Shown here: one piece after another, positions 44,977-54,701 of the stretch
Position numbering within the stretch: the stretch's first letter is position 1
How the letters are laid out: every line of letters begins with the position of its first letter
Assembly: GCA_024236495.1 (NCBI GenBank)
Contig: JACKKJ010000005.1
Span: 62,001-126,000 of the forward strand
Direction: 5' to 3'
DNA: 64,000 nt
DNA from: Paracoccaceae bacterium
GTDB taxonomy: Bacteria > Pseudomonadota > Alphaproteobacteria > Rhodobacterales > Rhodobacteraceae
Made by a program: the position numbers and the translations under genes
The notes under the pieces: model-generated
Told to the model about the DNA's origin: nothing
The model's input: the letters and a program-made list of their open reading frames with translations, nothing else
Database searches by the model: none

Positions 44977-44997
44977 GGGGCCGCGCCTTGCGGCCCC
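44977..44997. terminator. Hairpin between convergent preA and rutR-like genes
   Basis: A perfect 8-bp stem GGGGCCGC/GCGGCCCC (44977-44984 with 44990-44997) lies 9 bp beyond the preA stop and about 36 bp beyond the convergent gene's end. A short U-tract is absent, so strength is uncertain. Confidence 0.45.
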
Positions 44998-45032
44998 GCT
45001 CCCCCTTGCTGGACTGCGGTCGCGATTGGCCC

Positions 45033-45656
45033 TCAGGGCATGATCAGTTTGGTGAACAGCAGGTCAAGAAACTCGTGCGCCTCGGCGTAGGGATCGTGGC
45101 CTTCGCCAAGGACCGCGCGAACCTGCACTTCGAAATCGGCGTAGTGCTGGGTTAGCGCCCAGATCGCGAAGATCAGGTGCTGTGGGGGCAGGTTCGCGAT
45201 GCGCCCTTCTTCGGCCCACTGGCGCAGAACAGCAGACTTTTCATCGACCAGGGCCTTCAACTCGCCCCCCAGAAGCTCCATCAGGCGCGGCGCGCCTTGC
45301 AAGACCTCGTTGGCGAAAAGCCGGCTTTCGCGCGGAAAATCGCGTGACAGATCCAGCTTGCGGCGCATGTAACCAAGGATTTCGGCCTTGGGGTCGCCCA
45401 TGGGGTCAAGCGCGCGCAGGGGATCAAGCCAGGCGTCGAGCAGTCGCGCCAGGAGGTCGAGGTGGATCGCTTCCTTGGAGGGGAAATAGTAAAGCAGGTT
45501 GGGCTTCGACAGCCCCGCCCGTTCAGCGATCTGGTCGAGAGTTGCCCCCCGAAACCCCTGCTGCGAAAACACGTCCAGCGCCGCTTCCCGGATCAAGTCT
45601 CGGTTGCGCTGCTGGATTCGCGTCCTGGTGCGCGGCTGCTGCCGTTCCTCGTTCAA
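45033..45656 (-). CDS. TetR-family regulator, RutR-like
   Basis: This ~207-residue regulator has an N-terminal TetR helix-turn-helix (AALDVFSQQGFRGATLDQIAERAGLSKPNLLYYFPSKEAI) and a C-terminal RutR-type ligand domain (SRDFPRESRLFANEVLQGAPRLM, ALVDEKSAVLRQW, FAIWALTQHYADFEVQV). RutR senses uracil and thymine and controls pyrimidine breakdown. I set the start at a TTG (45656) behind GGAGAAGG; an upstream ATG at 45749 adds about 31 residues with no similarity to the family. It is convergent with preA. Confidence 0.85.
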   Translation of the reverse strand: MNEERQQPRTRTRIQQRNRDLIREAALDVFSQQGFRGATLDQIAERAGLSKPNLLYYFPSKEAIHLDLLARLLDAWLDPLRALDPMGDPKAEILGYMRRKLDLSRDFPRESRLFANEVLQGAPRLMELLGGELKALVDEKSAVLRQWAEEGRIANLPPQHLIFAIWALTQHYADFEVQVRAVLGEGHDPYAEAHEFLDLLFTKLIMP

Positions 45657-45852
45657 GGCCTTCTCCGCCGGGTTGCATGATCTTTGAGATAGGGCGTCTG
45701 CTACCCCGGACCAACAGCTAACGCAACGAACAACGCCGGCGGCTGCCACTCATGGCCGACCGGATTGGACCGTTTCACAATGGTTTGGCGGCCGGCTAAC
45801 CCTGCAACGCCAGCATTTTCGCTGACCTTTCAGAACCTTAGTTCTTGAGATT

Positions 45853-45928
<76 letters not shown>

Positions 45929-46020
45929 ACCGGAGGTCCGGGCGACTGGTCGCCCGCGTGAGGGGCGATATAGGCAAGGGCGCAGGACACTGCAAGCGGA
46001 AAATGCCCGGAGGTCGGGCA

Positions 46021-46057
46021 AAATGAAAAAGGGTGCGGACCGCCGGTCCACACCCTG
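46021..46057 (-). terminator. Rho-independent terminator of the FYDLN gene
   Basis: A 12-bp stem with one mismatch (46031-46042 with 46046-46057, loop GCC) is followed on the minus strand by a T-rich tail TTTTTCATTTT. It begins 32 bases past the stop codon. This is the clearest rho-independent terminator in the window. Confidence 0.85.
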
Positions 46058-46089
46058 TCATTGCCGGTCGACCCCGGGGCGCGTGCCCG

Positions 46090-46416
46090 TCAGGAATCGT
46101 CGTCGCCGCCCGCCACGTCCGCAATATCGTCGAGCGAAACGTTGTCGTCGTCGTCGTCCTCAAGCAGGTCGTCGTCCAGATCGACATTGTCGGAATCGTC
46201 GTCCAGATCGTCCGCGTCCAGAACGTCGAGATCGGATTCGGTATCCTTGACGCTTGCCTTTTCGGCGATCATCGTACGGCCGCGGCCGACGAGAAGGCTT
46301 TCGGCGGTGAAGCTGTGGCCGCATTCCGGGCAGGTCATCGGGTCGCGCTTCAGGTCATAGAAGCGGCTGGCGCAATGCGGGCAAAGGCGCTTGGCGCCCC
46401 ATTCATCCTTCGGCAT
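46090..46416 (-). CDS. FYDLN-type acidic zinc-ribbon protein (TIGR02300-like)
   Basis: This 108-residue protein begins with a small zinc ribbon (CPHCASRFYDL, CPECGHSF) containing the FYDL motif. A strongly acidic tail of aspartate and leucine repeats (LDDDSDNVDLDDDLLEDDDDDN) follows. The family is confined mostly to alphaproteobacteria and is of unknown function. The ATG at 46416 was chosen because it opens the conserved part. It lies upstream of tRNA-Ala on the same strand and has its own strong terminator. Confidence 0.88.
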   Translation of the reverse strand: MPKDEWGAKRLCPHCASRFYDLKRDPMTCPECGHSFTAESLLVGRGRTMIAEKASVKDTESDLDVLDADDLDDDSDNVDLDDDLLEDDDDDNVSLDDIADVAGGDDDS

Positions 46417-46569
46417 GGAATACTCCGTCCAGTGCACTGATCTTCGCGAGTCGACGCCAACTGCCACAAGTGCGCGGGGGTGTCAAAGCCTTTTGCCCCT
46501 TGGGCGTCGCCGGGTGCGTTTGGGCCTTTCGGGTAGCGGCCCAGCCGCTATTGTGGCAGCCGGACCCGA

Positions 46570-47274
46570 ATGACCATGACCCGACGAATCCTTCCCGGAA
46601 CGCCCCCGGTCGAAATTACCCTGCGCCGTACGGCGCGGGCGCGGCGCTATTCGCTGCGCGTCTCGCGGCTGGACGGGCAGGTGACGCTGTCGCTTCCCCT
46701 GCGCGCGCCGGAGGCCGAGGCGATGGCCTTTGCGCGCGACAAGGCCGACTGGATTCGCGCCGCGCTGTGCAACATGCCCGCCAGACAGGTCGTCGGGTCG
46801 GGCGCGCCGGTGCCGGTCGAGGGGCGGATGCTGACCCTTCGCCTGGCGGGCGTGCGGGCGCCTGAGGTCGCCGAGGGCGCGCTTCTGGTTCCCGACCGCG
46901 CCGGTCATGCCGCGCGGCGCGCCGAGGCGTTCCTCAAGGTGATGGCGCGCGACCGGCTTGTGGCCGCCTGCGACGGCCATGCGGCAAGGCTTGGCCGCGG
47001 CTACCGCAGCCTGACCCTGCGCGATACGCGGTCGCGCTGGGGTTCCTGTTCTGCCGCGGGCGGGCTTATGTTTTCGTGGCGGCTGATCCTCGCCCCGCCC
47101 GAGATCCTTGACTATGTTGCCGCGCACGAGGTCGCGCACCTGGCGGAAATGAACCATTCGCCCGCCTTCTGGCGCGTCGTTGCCGGGCTTTGTCCGGATT
47201 ACGCGCGACACCGCGCCTGGCTCAGGAAACATGGCCAGACGCTTCATGCCTATGACTTCTCGGGGCGGGATTGA
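46570..47274 (+). CDS. SprT/YgjP-like metallopeptidase (M48-related, DUF45)
   Basis: This 234-residue protein belongs to the YgjP/DUF45 zinc peptidase family. HEVAHLAEMNHSPAFW supplies His186, Glu187, His190 and probably His196 as metal and catalytic residues. SRWGSCSAAGGLMFSWRL, before it, is a diagnostic conserved stretch. It has no signal peptide, so it is likely cytoplasmic. Physiological substrates of this family are unknown. Confidence 0.9.
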   Translation: MTMTRRILPGTPPVEITLRRTARARRYSLRVSRLDGQVTLSLPLRAPEAEAMAFARDKADWIRAALCNMPARQVVGSGAPVPVEGRMLTLRLAGVRAPEVAEGALLVPDRAGHAARRAEAFLKVMARDRLVAACDGHAARLGRGYRSLTLRDTRSRWGSCSAAGGLMFSWRLILAPPEILDYVAAHEVAHLAEMNHSPAFWRVVAGLCPDYARHRAWLRKHGQTLHAYDFSGRD

Positions 47275-47289
47275 CGATCGCGCCCACCA

Positions 47290-47299
47290 TGTGATCACA
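47290..47299. promoter_or_regulatory. TGTGATCACA palindrome immediately before the GntR/FCD gene start
   Basis: A perfect 10-bp palindrome ends 7 bases before the ATG of the regulator gene at 47307. The same palindrome occurs twice before sucC and twice before sdhC. GT-N4-AC fits the general GntR half-site type. Binding here could block translation or transcription start, a sign of autoregulation. Confidence 0.75.
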
Positions 47300-47306
47300 G
47301 TGTGTC

Positions 47307-47957
47307 ATGCTGATCCAGAACCGCCCGACCGATCCCGGAACCGCCGCGCATGACCGCGTCTACCGGGCGCTGCGCCAGCAGATCATGCACGGGGAACTGC
47401 CGCCAGGCCAGCCGCTGACGGTGCGTGGCCTTGCCAAGGCGCACGGCGTGTCGATGACCCCGGCCAGAGAGGCGCTGCGGCGGCTGGCCGCGGAGGGCGC
47501 GCTGACGCTGTCGTCTTCGGGCAGGGTCACAACGCCGGACCTGACCAACGAACGGATCGAGGAACTGGCCACGCTGCGCGCGCTGATCGAGACGGAGCTG
47601 GCAAGCCGGGCCTTGCCGCGCGCCCATTTCGCCCTGATCGAGCGGTTGCAGGCCATCAACATGGCGAACGCAGAGGCTGCGGTAAAGCACGATGCCGTGG
47701 CCTATATCCGCACCAACCTGGAGTTTCACCGCACGCTCTATCTGCGCGCCCAGGCGCCGGCGATGCTGGCGATCGCGGAAACCGTCTGGTTGCAGCTTGG
47801 TCCGACGATGCGGGCCGTCTATTCGCGGATCGTGCGGTCCGAACCGCCCCAGCACCACAGGATGATCATCGCCGCGCTGAAGGCGGGTGACGAGCCCGCG
47901 CTGCGGCTGGCGGTGCGGACCGATGTGACACAGGGGCTGCGGCACCTGCTTTCCTGA
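47307..47957 (+). CDS. GntR-family regulator, FCD (FadR-like) C-terminal domain
   Basis: This 216-residue regulator has an N-terminal winged helix (about 12-80, LRQQIMHGELPPGQPLTVRGLAKAHGVSMTPAREALRRL) and a helical FCD ligand domain. The FCD motif includes the metal/acid-binding region NLEFHRTLYLRA and the later HHRMIIAALKAGD. FCD proteins bind organic acids such as malonate, lactate or citrate. Its own start is preceded by the palindrome also found before sucC and sdhC. It lies next to the lpd end of the suc block. Confidence 0.9.
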   Translation: MLIQNRPTDPGTAAHDRVYRALRQQIMHGELPPGQPLTVRGLAKAHGVSMTPAREALRRLAAEGALTLSSSGRVTTPDLTNERIEELATLRALIETELASRALPRAHFALIERLQAINMANAEAAVKHDAVAYIRTNLEFHRTLYLRAQAPAMLAIAETVWLQLGPTMRAVYSRIVRSEPPQHHRMIIAALKAGDEPALRLAVRTDVTQGLRHLLS

Positions 47958-48061
47958 GGGCTGGCGCGGCAGCGACCTGCAAAGCACCGCGATGAGCGCG
48001 GGGATCATCGCGGGTCTGGGCCGTCTTGGCCTGTCTTTCGGGGTTGCCTGCCCCGCGGCGG

Positions 48062-48088
48062 CTGGCCCGCCGGTGCCGGCGGGGCCAG
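48062..48088. terminator. Bidirectional hairpin between GntR gene and lpd
   Basis: CTGGCCC plus GCCGG pairs with CCGGC plus GGGGCCAG over 12 bp with one bulged G (48062-48088), in the 150-bp gap between the convergent GntR gene and lpd. The plus strand is followed by ATTTG, giving a weak T run. The rest of the gap shows nothing else. Confidence 0.5.
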
Positions 48089-48107
48089 ATTTGCGTCCTG
48101 GGCGGGG

Positions 48108-49496
<1,389 letters not shown>

Positions 49497-49655
49497 GAGT
49501 TCCTCCTTTGGTTTTCGGGTGTCGGCCGGATGTCGGCAAGACGTATGGCAAGCGTATGGCATCCTGTCGGGCGGGGGCGCGGGGGGCTGTCTGCCCCCCG
49601 CAGCGGCCATTCGGCCGCCCCCCCGAGGATATTTGTGAAAAGAAGAAGGGCAGGG

Positions 49656-50051
49656 TCATGCCGCCATCAGCGCGATCAGGTAAAGGACGATCGTCGCCGC
49701 GAAGCCCGCCAGCCAGATGGCCGAACGGATGCCGGTCAGCCCCAGCGCATAGGCGGGAACGTAAAGCACGCGGGCGACAAGGAAGACCTGCGCGGCGGTC
49801 AGGGTCGCCGCGCTGAAGGCGCCAAGCTGCCCGAGGATCAGCACGGCTGGGGCGAAAAGGACCATCGCGGTGGTGGAATTGGCCAACGCGCGGTCGAGGC
49901 GGGCGGTGATGCCAGTCAGTTCGCGCTTTTCGTCCCGCGCCGAAAGGAGGTAGCCGATGCCAAGCTGTCCCAGCGCCCCGGAGGCCTTGAGAAAGACCAG
50001 AAGGCACAGGATCAGGCCGTAGAGGGCAAGGATGGTCGGTTCGCTGGACAT
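49656..50051 (-). CDS. MAPEG-family membrane protein
   Basis: This 131-residue protein has four hydrophobic segments and the MAPEG pattern (glutathione/eicosanoid-type membrane protein), including ARLDRALANSTTAMVLFAPAVL and ARVLYVPAYALGLTGIRSAIW. Its role is unknown; bacterial members are seldom characterised. It lies between odhB and lpd (88 bp after odhB, 159 bp before lpd), and is likely co-transcribed. Confidence 0.85.
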   Translation of the reverse strand: MSSEPTILALYGLILCLLVFLKASGALGQLGIGYLLSARDEKRELTGITARLDRALANSTTAMVLFAPAVLILGQLGAFSAATLTAAQVFLVARVLYVPAYALGLTGIRSAIWLAGFAATIVLYLIALMAA

Positions 50052-50139
50052 GGATCAAACCTCCTGAAGGTGGTGCCCGCCGGGCAGGGCGGCTTCCCCA
50101 TCCTACACGCTATCTGCCGGATGGGGAAAACCTTGCCCG

Positions 50140-51672
50140 TCACAGATCCATCAGGAGCCGGCGCGGGTCTTCCAGCGCGTCCTTGACGCGCACGAGGAAG
50201 GTCACGGCGCCCTTGCCGTCGACGATGCGGTGATCGTAGGACAGCGCAAGGTACATCATCGGGCGGATGACGATCTGGCCGTTCACCACCACCGGGCGGT
50301 CCTGGATCTTGTGCATGCCGAGGATGCCCGACTGCGGCGGGTTCAGGATCGGCGAAGACATCAGCGATCCGTAGACGCCGCCGTTCGAGATGGTGAAGCT
50401 GCCGCCCTGCATTTCTGCCATCGACAGTTTCCCGTCGCGGGCGCGGACGCCCAGTTCGGCGATCTTCTTCTCGATCGCGGCAAACGACATCTGGTCGGCG
50501 TCGCGCACCACCGGCACGACAAGACCGGTCGGCGTGCCCACGGCCACACCCATGTGGACGTAGTTCTTGTAGACGATGTCGCCGCCGTCGATCTCGGCGT
50601 TTACCTCGGGTACTTCCTTCAGCGCGTGGCAGCAGGCCTTCACGAAGAAGGACATGAAACCGAGCTTCACGCCGTGCTTCTTCTCGAACTGGTCCTTGTA
50701 GGCGTTCCTGAGTTCCATGACGCCCGACATGTCCACCTCGTTGTAGGTGGTCAGCATGGCGGCGGTGTTCTGGGCGTCCTTCAGGCGGCGGGCGATGGTG
50801 GCGCGCAGGCGCGTCATCTTCACCCGTTCCTCGCGCGCGGCATCCTCGGCGGGGGCCGGGGCGCGCGGCGGCGCGGCGGGCGCGGGCACGGCGGAGGCGA
50901 CGGCGGGCGCGGCCTCGGCCTTGCCGGCGACGGCGCGGGCCACGTCTTCCTTCATGATCCGGCCGTCCTTGCCGGTGCCGGTGACCTCGGTCGCGCTCAG
51001 CCCGGCTTCGGCCATTGCCTTTTTCGCCGCTGGCGCATCCTCGACATCGGCGCGGGCGGCAGGGGCAGGGGCAGCGGCGGCGGCTGGTGCGGCGGTGGCC
51101 GCTGCCCCGGCGGTCGCGGCGGCGGCGGCACCCTCGGCCACGACGGCCAGCCGGGCCTTGGCGTCGACGGTCGTACCCTCGGGCGCGAGGATTTCCGTCA
51201 GGACGCCCGCGACCGGCGAGGGAACCTCGACCGAGACCTTGTCGGTTTCAAGTTCGCACAGCATTTCGTCCACTGCCACGGCATCGCCCACCTTCTTGAA
51301 CCAGGTGGAAACGGTCGCCTCGGTCACGCTTTCGCCCAGCGTCGGCACCATCACGTCGGTCATCTTGCCCTCTTCGGCTTTCGGCGCCGCCTGGGGCGCC
51401 GGTTGTTGGGGGGATTGGGTCGGGGCGGTCCTGGCGCCCTGGGATATCTGCGCAAGAAGGGCATTGACGCCCACGGTCGTGCCCTCGGGCGCGACGATTT
51501 CGCTGAGCTGGCCGGCGGCCGGGGCGGGAACCTCGACCGTGACCTTGTCGGTCTCAAGCTCGCACAGCATCTCGTCGGCGGCCACGGCATCGCCCGGTCT
51601 CTTGAACCATGTGGCCACCGTCGCCTCGGATACGCTTTCACCCAGCGTCGGCACGCGTACTTCGATCGCCAT
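50140..51672 (-). CDS. odhB: 2-oxoglutarate dehydrogenase E2, dihydrolipoamide succinyltransferase with two lipoyl domains
   Basis: This 510-residue E2 component transfers succinyl from lipoate to CoA. Two consecutive lipoyl domains are present, with lipoylation lysines Lys43 and Lys145 in ELETDKV motifs, instead of one. A peripheral-subunit-binding domain (AKKAMAEAGLSATEVTGTGKDGRIMKEDV) and the catalytic acyltransferase domain (ending with SYDHRIVDGKGA, His481 and Asp485) follow. It starts two bases after sucA ends, showing tight coupling. Confidence 0.96.
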   Translation of the reverse strand: MAIEVRVPTLGESVSEATVATWFKRPGDAVAADEMLCELETDKVTVEVPAPAAGQLSEIVAPEGTTVGVNALLAQISQGARTAPTQSPQQPAPQAAPKAEEGKMTDVMVPTLGESVTEATVSTWFKKVGDAVAVDEMLCELETDKVSVEVPSPVAGVLTEILAPEGTTVDAKARLAVVAEGAAAAATAGAAATAAPAAAAAPAPAARADVEDAPAAKKAMAEAGLSATEVTGTGKDGRIMKEDVARAVAGKAEAAPAVASAVPAPAAPPRAPAPAEDAAREERVKMTRLRATIARRLKDAQNTAAMLTTYNEVDMSGVMELRNAYKDQFEKKHGVKLGFMSFFVKACCHALKEVPEVNAEIDGGDIVYKNYVHMGVAVGTPTGLVVPVVRDADQMSFAAIEKKIAELGVRARDGKLSMAEMQGGSFTISNGGVYGSLMSSPILNPPQSGILGMHKIQDRPVVVNGQIVIRPMMYLALSYDHRIVDGKGAVTFLVRVKDALEDPRRLLMDL

Positions 51673-51674
51673 GC

Positions 51675-54635
51675 TCAGCCCCCTACCGTCAGCGCTTCAT
51701 CGACAAGCGCCTCCTGTTCGGCCTTGTGGCGCGAGGCGAGGCCCGTCGCCGGCGAGGCGGAAGCCGTACGCCCGACATAGCGCGGGCGCTTGTGCTTGGC
51801 GCCGATCCGGTCGAGCACCCATTCGATGCTGGGTTCGACGAAGAACCAGCCGCCCTGGTTCTTGGGTTCTTCCTGGCACCAGATCACCTCGGCCCCCTTG
51901 AAGCGGGTCAGTTCCTGGGTCAGCGACTGCGCCGGGAACGGATAGAACTGTTCGAGCCGCAGGAGGTAGACATCGTCGATGCCGCGCTTGTCGCGTTCGG
52001 CCAGAAGGTCGAAATAGACCTTGCCGGAAGAGATCACCACGCGGCGGATCTTCTTGTCGGCAACAAGCCTGGTGTCCGAATGCCCCTTCTGCGCGTCGTC
52101 CCAAAGGACGCGGTGGAAGGTGGAGCCGGTGGTGAAGTCCTCGGCGTCCGAGACGCAAAGCGGATGGCGCAGAAGCGATTTCGGCGTCATCAGGATCAGC
52201 GGCTTGCGGAAAGACCGGTGGATCTGCCGGCGCAGCGCGTGGAAGTAGTTGGCCGGCGTCGAGCAGTTCGCGACGATCCAGTTGTCTTGCGCGCACATCT
52301 GCAGGAAGCGTTCCAGGCGCGCGGAAGAATGTTCCGGCCCCTGGCCTTCGAACCCGTGCGGCAGAAGGCAGACGAGGCCCGACATCCTGAGCCATTTCGA
52401 TTCGCCCGAGGAAACGAACTGGTCGAACATGATCTGCGCGCCGTTGGCGAAGTCGCCGAACTGTGCCTCCCACATGGTCAGCGCGTTCGGCTCGGCAAGC
52501 GAATAGCCGTATTCGAAGCCGAGAACGGCGTATTCCGAGAGCATCGAATCGATGACCTCGTAGCGGGCCTGACCGGCCTTGATATGGTTCAGCGGATAGT
52601 GCCGTTCCTCGGTCATCTGGTCGACGAAGGCCGAATGGCGCTGGCTGAAGGTGCCGCGGGTGCAGTCCTGGCCCGAAAGGCGAACCGGGAAGCCCTCGGT
52701 CAGGAGCGAGCCGAAGGCGATCGCCTCTGCCGTTGCCCAGTCGAAGCCGGCGCCGGTCTTGAACATCTGCGCCTTGGCTTCAAGCTGGCGCGATACGGTC
52801 TTGTGGATGTCGAAGCCCTCGGGCACGCGGGTCAGCGCGGCGCCGATCTCGGCCAGGGCCTTCTTGGTGATTGCCGTCTTGCCGGGCGAATACTCCGCCC
52901 CCTCCCGGTCGAGATGCGACCAGCGGCCGTCAAGCCAGTCGGCCTTGTTCGGCTTGAAGTTCTTGCCGGTCTCGAATTCTTCGTTCAGCCGGGCCTGGAA
53001 AGCGGCCTTCATGTCCTCGATCTCGCCTTCCGGGATCAGGCCGTCCTTGACCAGACGCTCGGTGTAAAGCTGCAGCGTCGTCTTGTGGGTCTTGATGGTC
53101 TTGTACATCGCCGGGTTGGTGAACATCGGCTCGTCGCCTTCGTTGTGACCGAAGCGGCGATAGCAGAAAATGTCGATGACGACGTCTTTCCCGAACTTCT
53201 GGCGAAACTCGGTCGCGACCTTGGCGGCATGCACGACGGCCTCCGGGTCATCGCCGTTCACATGGAAGATCGGCGCCTCGACCATCAGCGCGATGTCGGT
53301 GGGATAGGGGGAGGAGCGCGAGAAGTGCGGCGCGGTGGTAAAGCCGATCTGGTTGTTGACCACGATGTGCATCGTGCCCCCGGTGCGGTGGCCGCGCAGG
53401 CCAGAAAGACCGAAGCATTCCGCGACGACGCCCTGGCCCGCAAAGGCTGCATCGCCGTGCAGAAGGATCGGCAGGACCGCGCGCCGGTCGGCGTCGTTCA
53501 GCTGATCCTGCTTGGCGCGCACCTTGCCGAGGACGACGGGGTTCACCGCCTCCAGGTGGCTGGGGTTGGCGGTCAAGGACAGGTGCACGGTATTGCCGTC
53601 GAAAGTCCGGTCCGACGAAGCGCCGAGGTGATATTTCACGTCGCCCGAACCGTCCACGTCCTCGGGCTTGAAGCTGCCGCCCTGGAATTCGTTGAAGATC
53701 GCCCGATAGGGCTTGGCCAGCACGTTCGCCAGGACCGACAGGCGCCCACGGTGGGGCATGCCGATGACGATCTCGTTCACGCCGAGATTGCCGCCACGCT
53801 TGATGATCTGTTCCATCGCGGGGATCAGCGCCTCGCCGCCGTCAAGGCCAAAGCGCTTGGTGCCCATGTACTTGACATGCAGGAACTTTTCGAAGCCTTC
53901 GGCCTCGACGAGCTTGTTGAGGATCGCCCGGCGGCCCTCGCGGGTGAAGGAGATTTCCTTGCCGTAGCCTTCGATCCGTTCCTTCAGCCAGCCGGCCTGT
54001 TCGGGGTCCGAGATATGCATGTATTGCAGCGCGAAGGTGCCGCAGTAGGTGCGCCGGACGATGTCGATGATCTGGCGCATCGAGGCATGGGTCAGGCCCA
54101 GCACGTTGTCGATGAAGATCGGCCGGTCCAGGTCGGCCTCGGTGAAGCCGTAGGATCGCGGGTCAAGCTCCGGGTGCGGGGTTTCGGCGCGCATGCCCAG
54201 GGGGTCGAGGTCGGCGACCAGATGGCCGCGGATCCGGTAGGCGCGGATGATCATCAGGGCGCGGATGGAATCGAGAACCGCGCGCTTGATCTCCTCCTCC
54301 GACAGGGCGACGCCCGCCTCGGTGGCCTTGGCGCGGATCTTGTCGCCCGCGCCTTTCATTTCCTTCGCGGCCAGCGGCCATTCGCCGGTCAGCGCGGCGG
54401 TCAGGTCGTCGGTGGGCTGCGGCGGCCAGTCCGGCCGGTCCCAGGACGCGCCGCGCGCTTCCTTGCGCACGTCGTTTTCCGCATCGCCCAGCGACCGGAA
54501 AAAGGCCGCCCAGGTCGCATCAACCGCGGCGGGGTCGTTGGAAAAGCGTGCGTAAAGCTGTTCGACGTATTCGGCATTGGCGCCCTGCAGGAAGGACGAT
54601 GCGTGGAACTGGTCGTTCTGGGGATGGTCGGTCAT
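51675..54635 (-). CDS. sucA: 2-oxoglutarate dehydrogenase E1 component
   Basis: This 986-residue thiamine-diphosphate enzyme decarboxylates 2-oxoglutarate. The N-terminal helical part (FLQGANAEYVEQLYARF) and GMPHRGRLSVLANVL are recognisable; GDDPEAVVHA and HNEGDEPMFTNP match the ThDP/Mg region. C-terminal segments FLPHGFEGQGPEHSSARLERFLQ and PKSLLRHP complete the family picture. It lies between sucD and odhB in the normal order sucCD-sucAB reversed to CDAB. Confidence 0.97.
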   Translation of the reverse strand: MTDHPQNDQFHASSFLQGANAEYVEQLYARFSNDPAAVDATWAAFFRSLGDAENDVRKEARGASWDRPDWPPQPTDDLTAALTGEWPLAAKEMKGAGDKIRAKATEAGVALSEEEIKRAVLDSIRALMIIRAYRIRGHLVADLDPLGMRAETPHPELDPRSYGFTEADLDRPIFIDNVLGLTHASMRQIIDIVRRTYCGTFALQYMHISDPEQAGWLKERIEGYGKEISFTREGRRAILNKLVEAEGFEKFLHVKYMGTKRFGLDGGEALIPAMEQIIKRGGNLGVNEIVIGMPHRGRLSVLANVLAKPYRAIFNEFQGGSFKPEDVDGSGDVKYHLGASSDRTFDGNTVHLSLTANPSHLEAVNPVVLGKVRAKQDQLNDADRRAVLPILLHGDAAFAGQGVVAECFGLSGLRGHRTGGTMHIVVNNQIGFTTAPHFSRSSPYPTDIALMVEAPIFHVNGDDPEAVVHAAKVATEFRQKFGKDVVIDIFCYRRFGHNEGDEPMFTNPAMYKTIKTHKTTLQLYTERLVKDGLIPEGEIEDMKAAFQARLNEEFETGKNFKPNKADWLDGRWSHLDREGAEYSPGKTAITKKALAEIGAALTRVPEGFDIHKTVSRQLEAKAQMFKTGAGFDWATAEAIAFGSLLTEGFPVRLSGQDCTRGTFSQRHSAFVDQMTEERHYPLNHIKAGQARYEVIDSMLSEYAVLGFEYGYSLAEPNALTMWEAQFGDFANGAQIMFDQFVSSGESKWLRMSGLVCLLPHGFEGQGPEHSSARLERFLQMCAQDNWIVANCSTPANYFHALRRQIHRSFRKPLILMTPKSLLRHPLCVSDAEDFTTGSTFHRVLWDDAQKGHSDTRLVADKKIRRVVISSGKVYFDLLAERDKRGIDDVYLLRLEQFYPFPAQSLTQELTRFKGAEVIWCQEEPKNQGGWFFVEPSIEWVLDRIGAKHKRPRYVGRTASASPATGLASRHKAEQEALVDEALTVGG

Positions 54636-54701
54636 GAGGTTACCTCGGAGGGAGGAGAACGAGGGGCGCGCGCCGGCGATGCGGCAGGCGCCCCCGCGGG
54701 T

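Noticed and set aside
45831..45846. Short AGAAC/GTTCT inverted repeat after tRNA-Ala as terminator
   Set aside because: The stem is only five bases and there is no U-tract.
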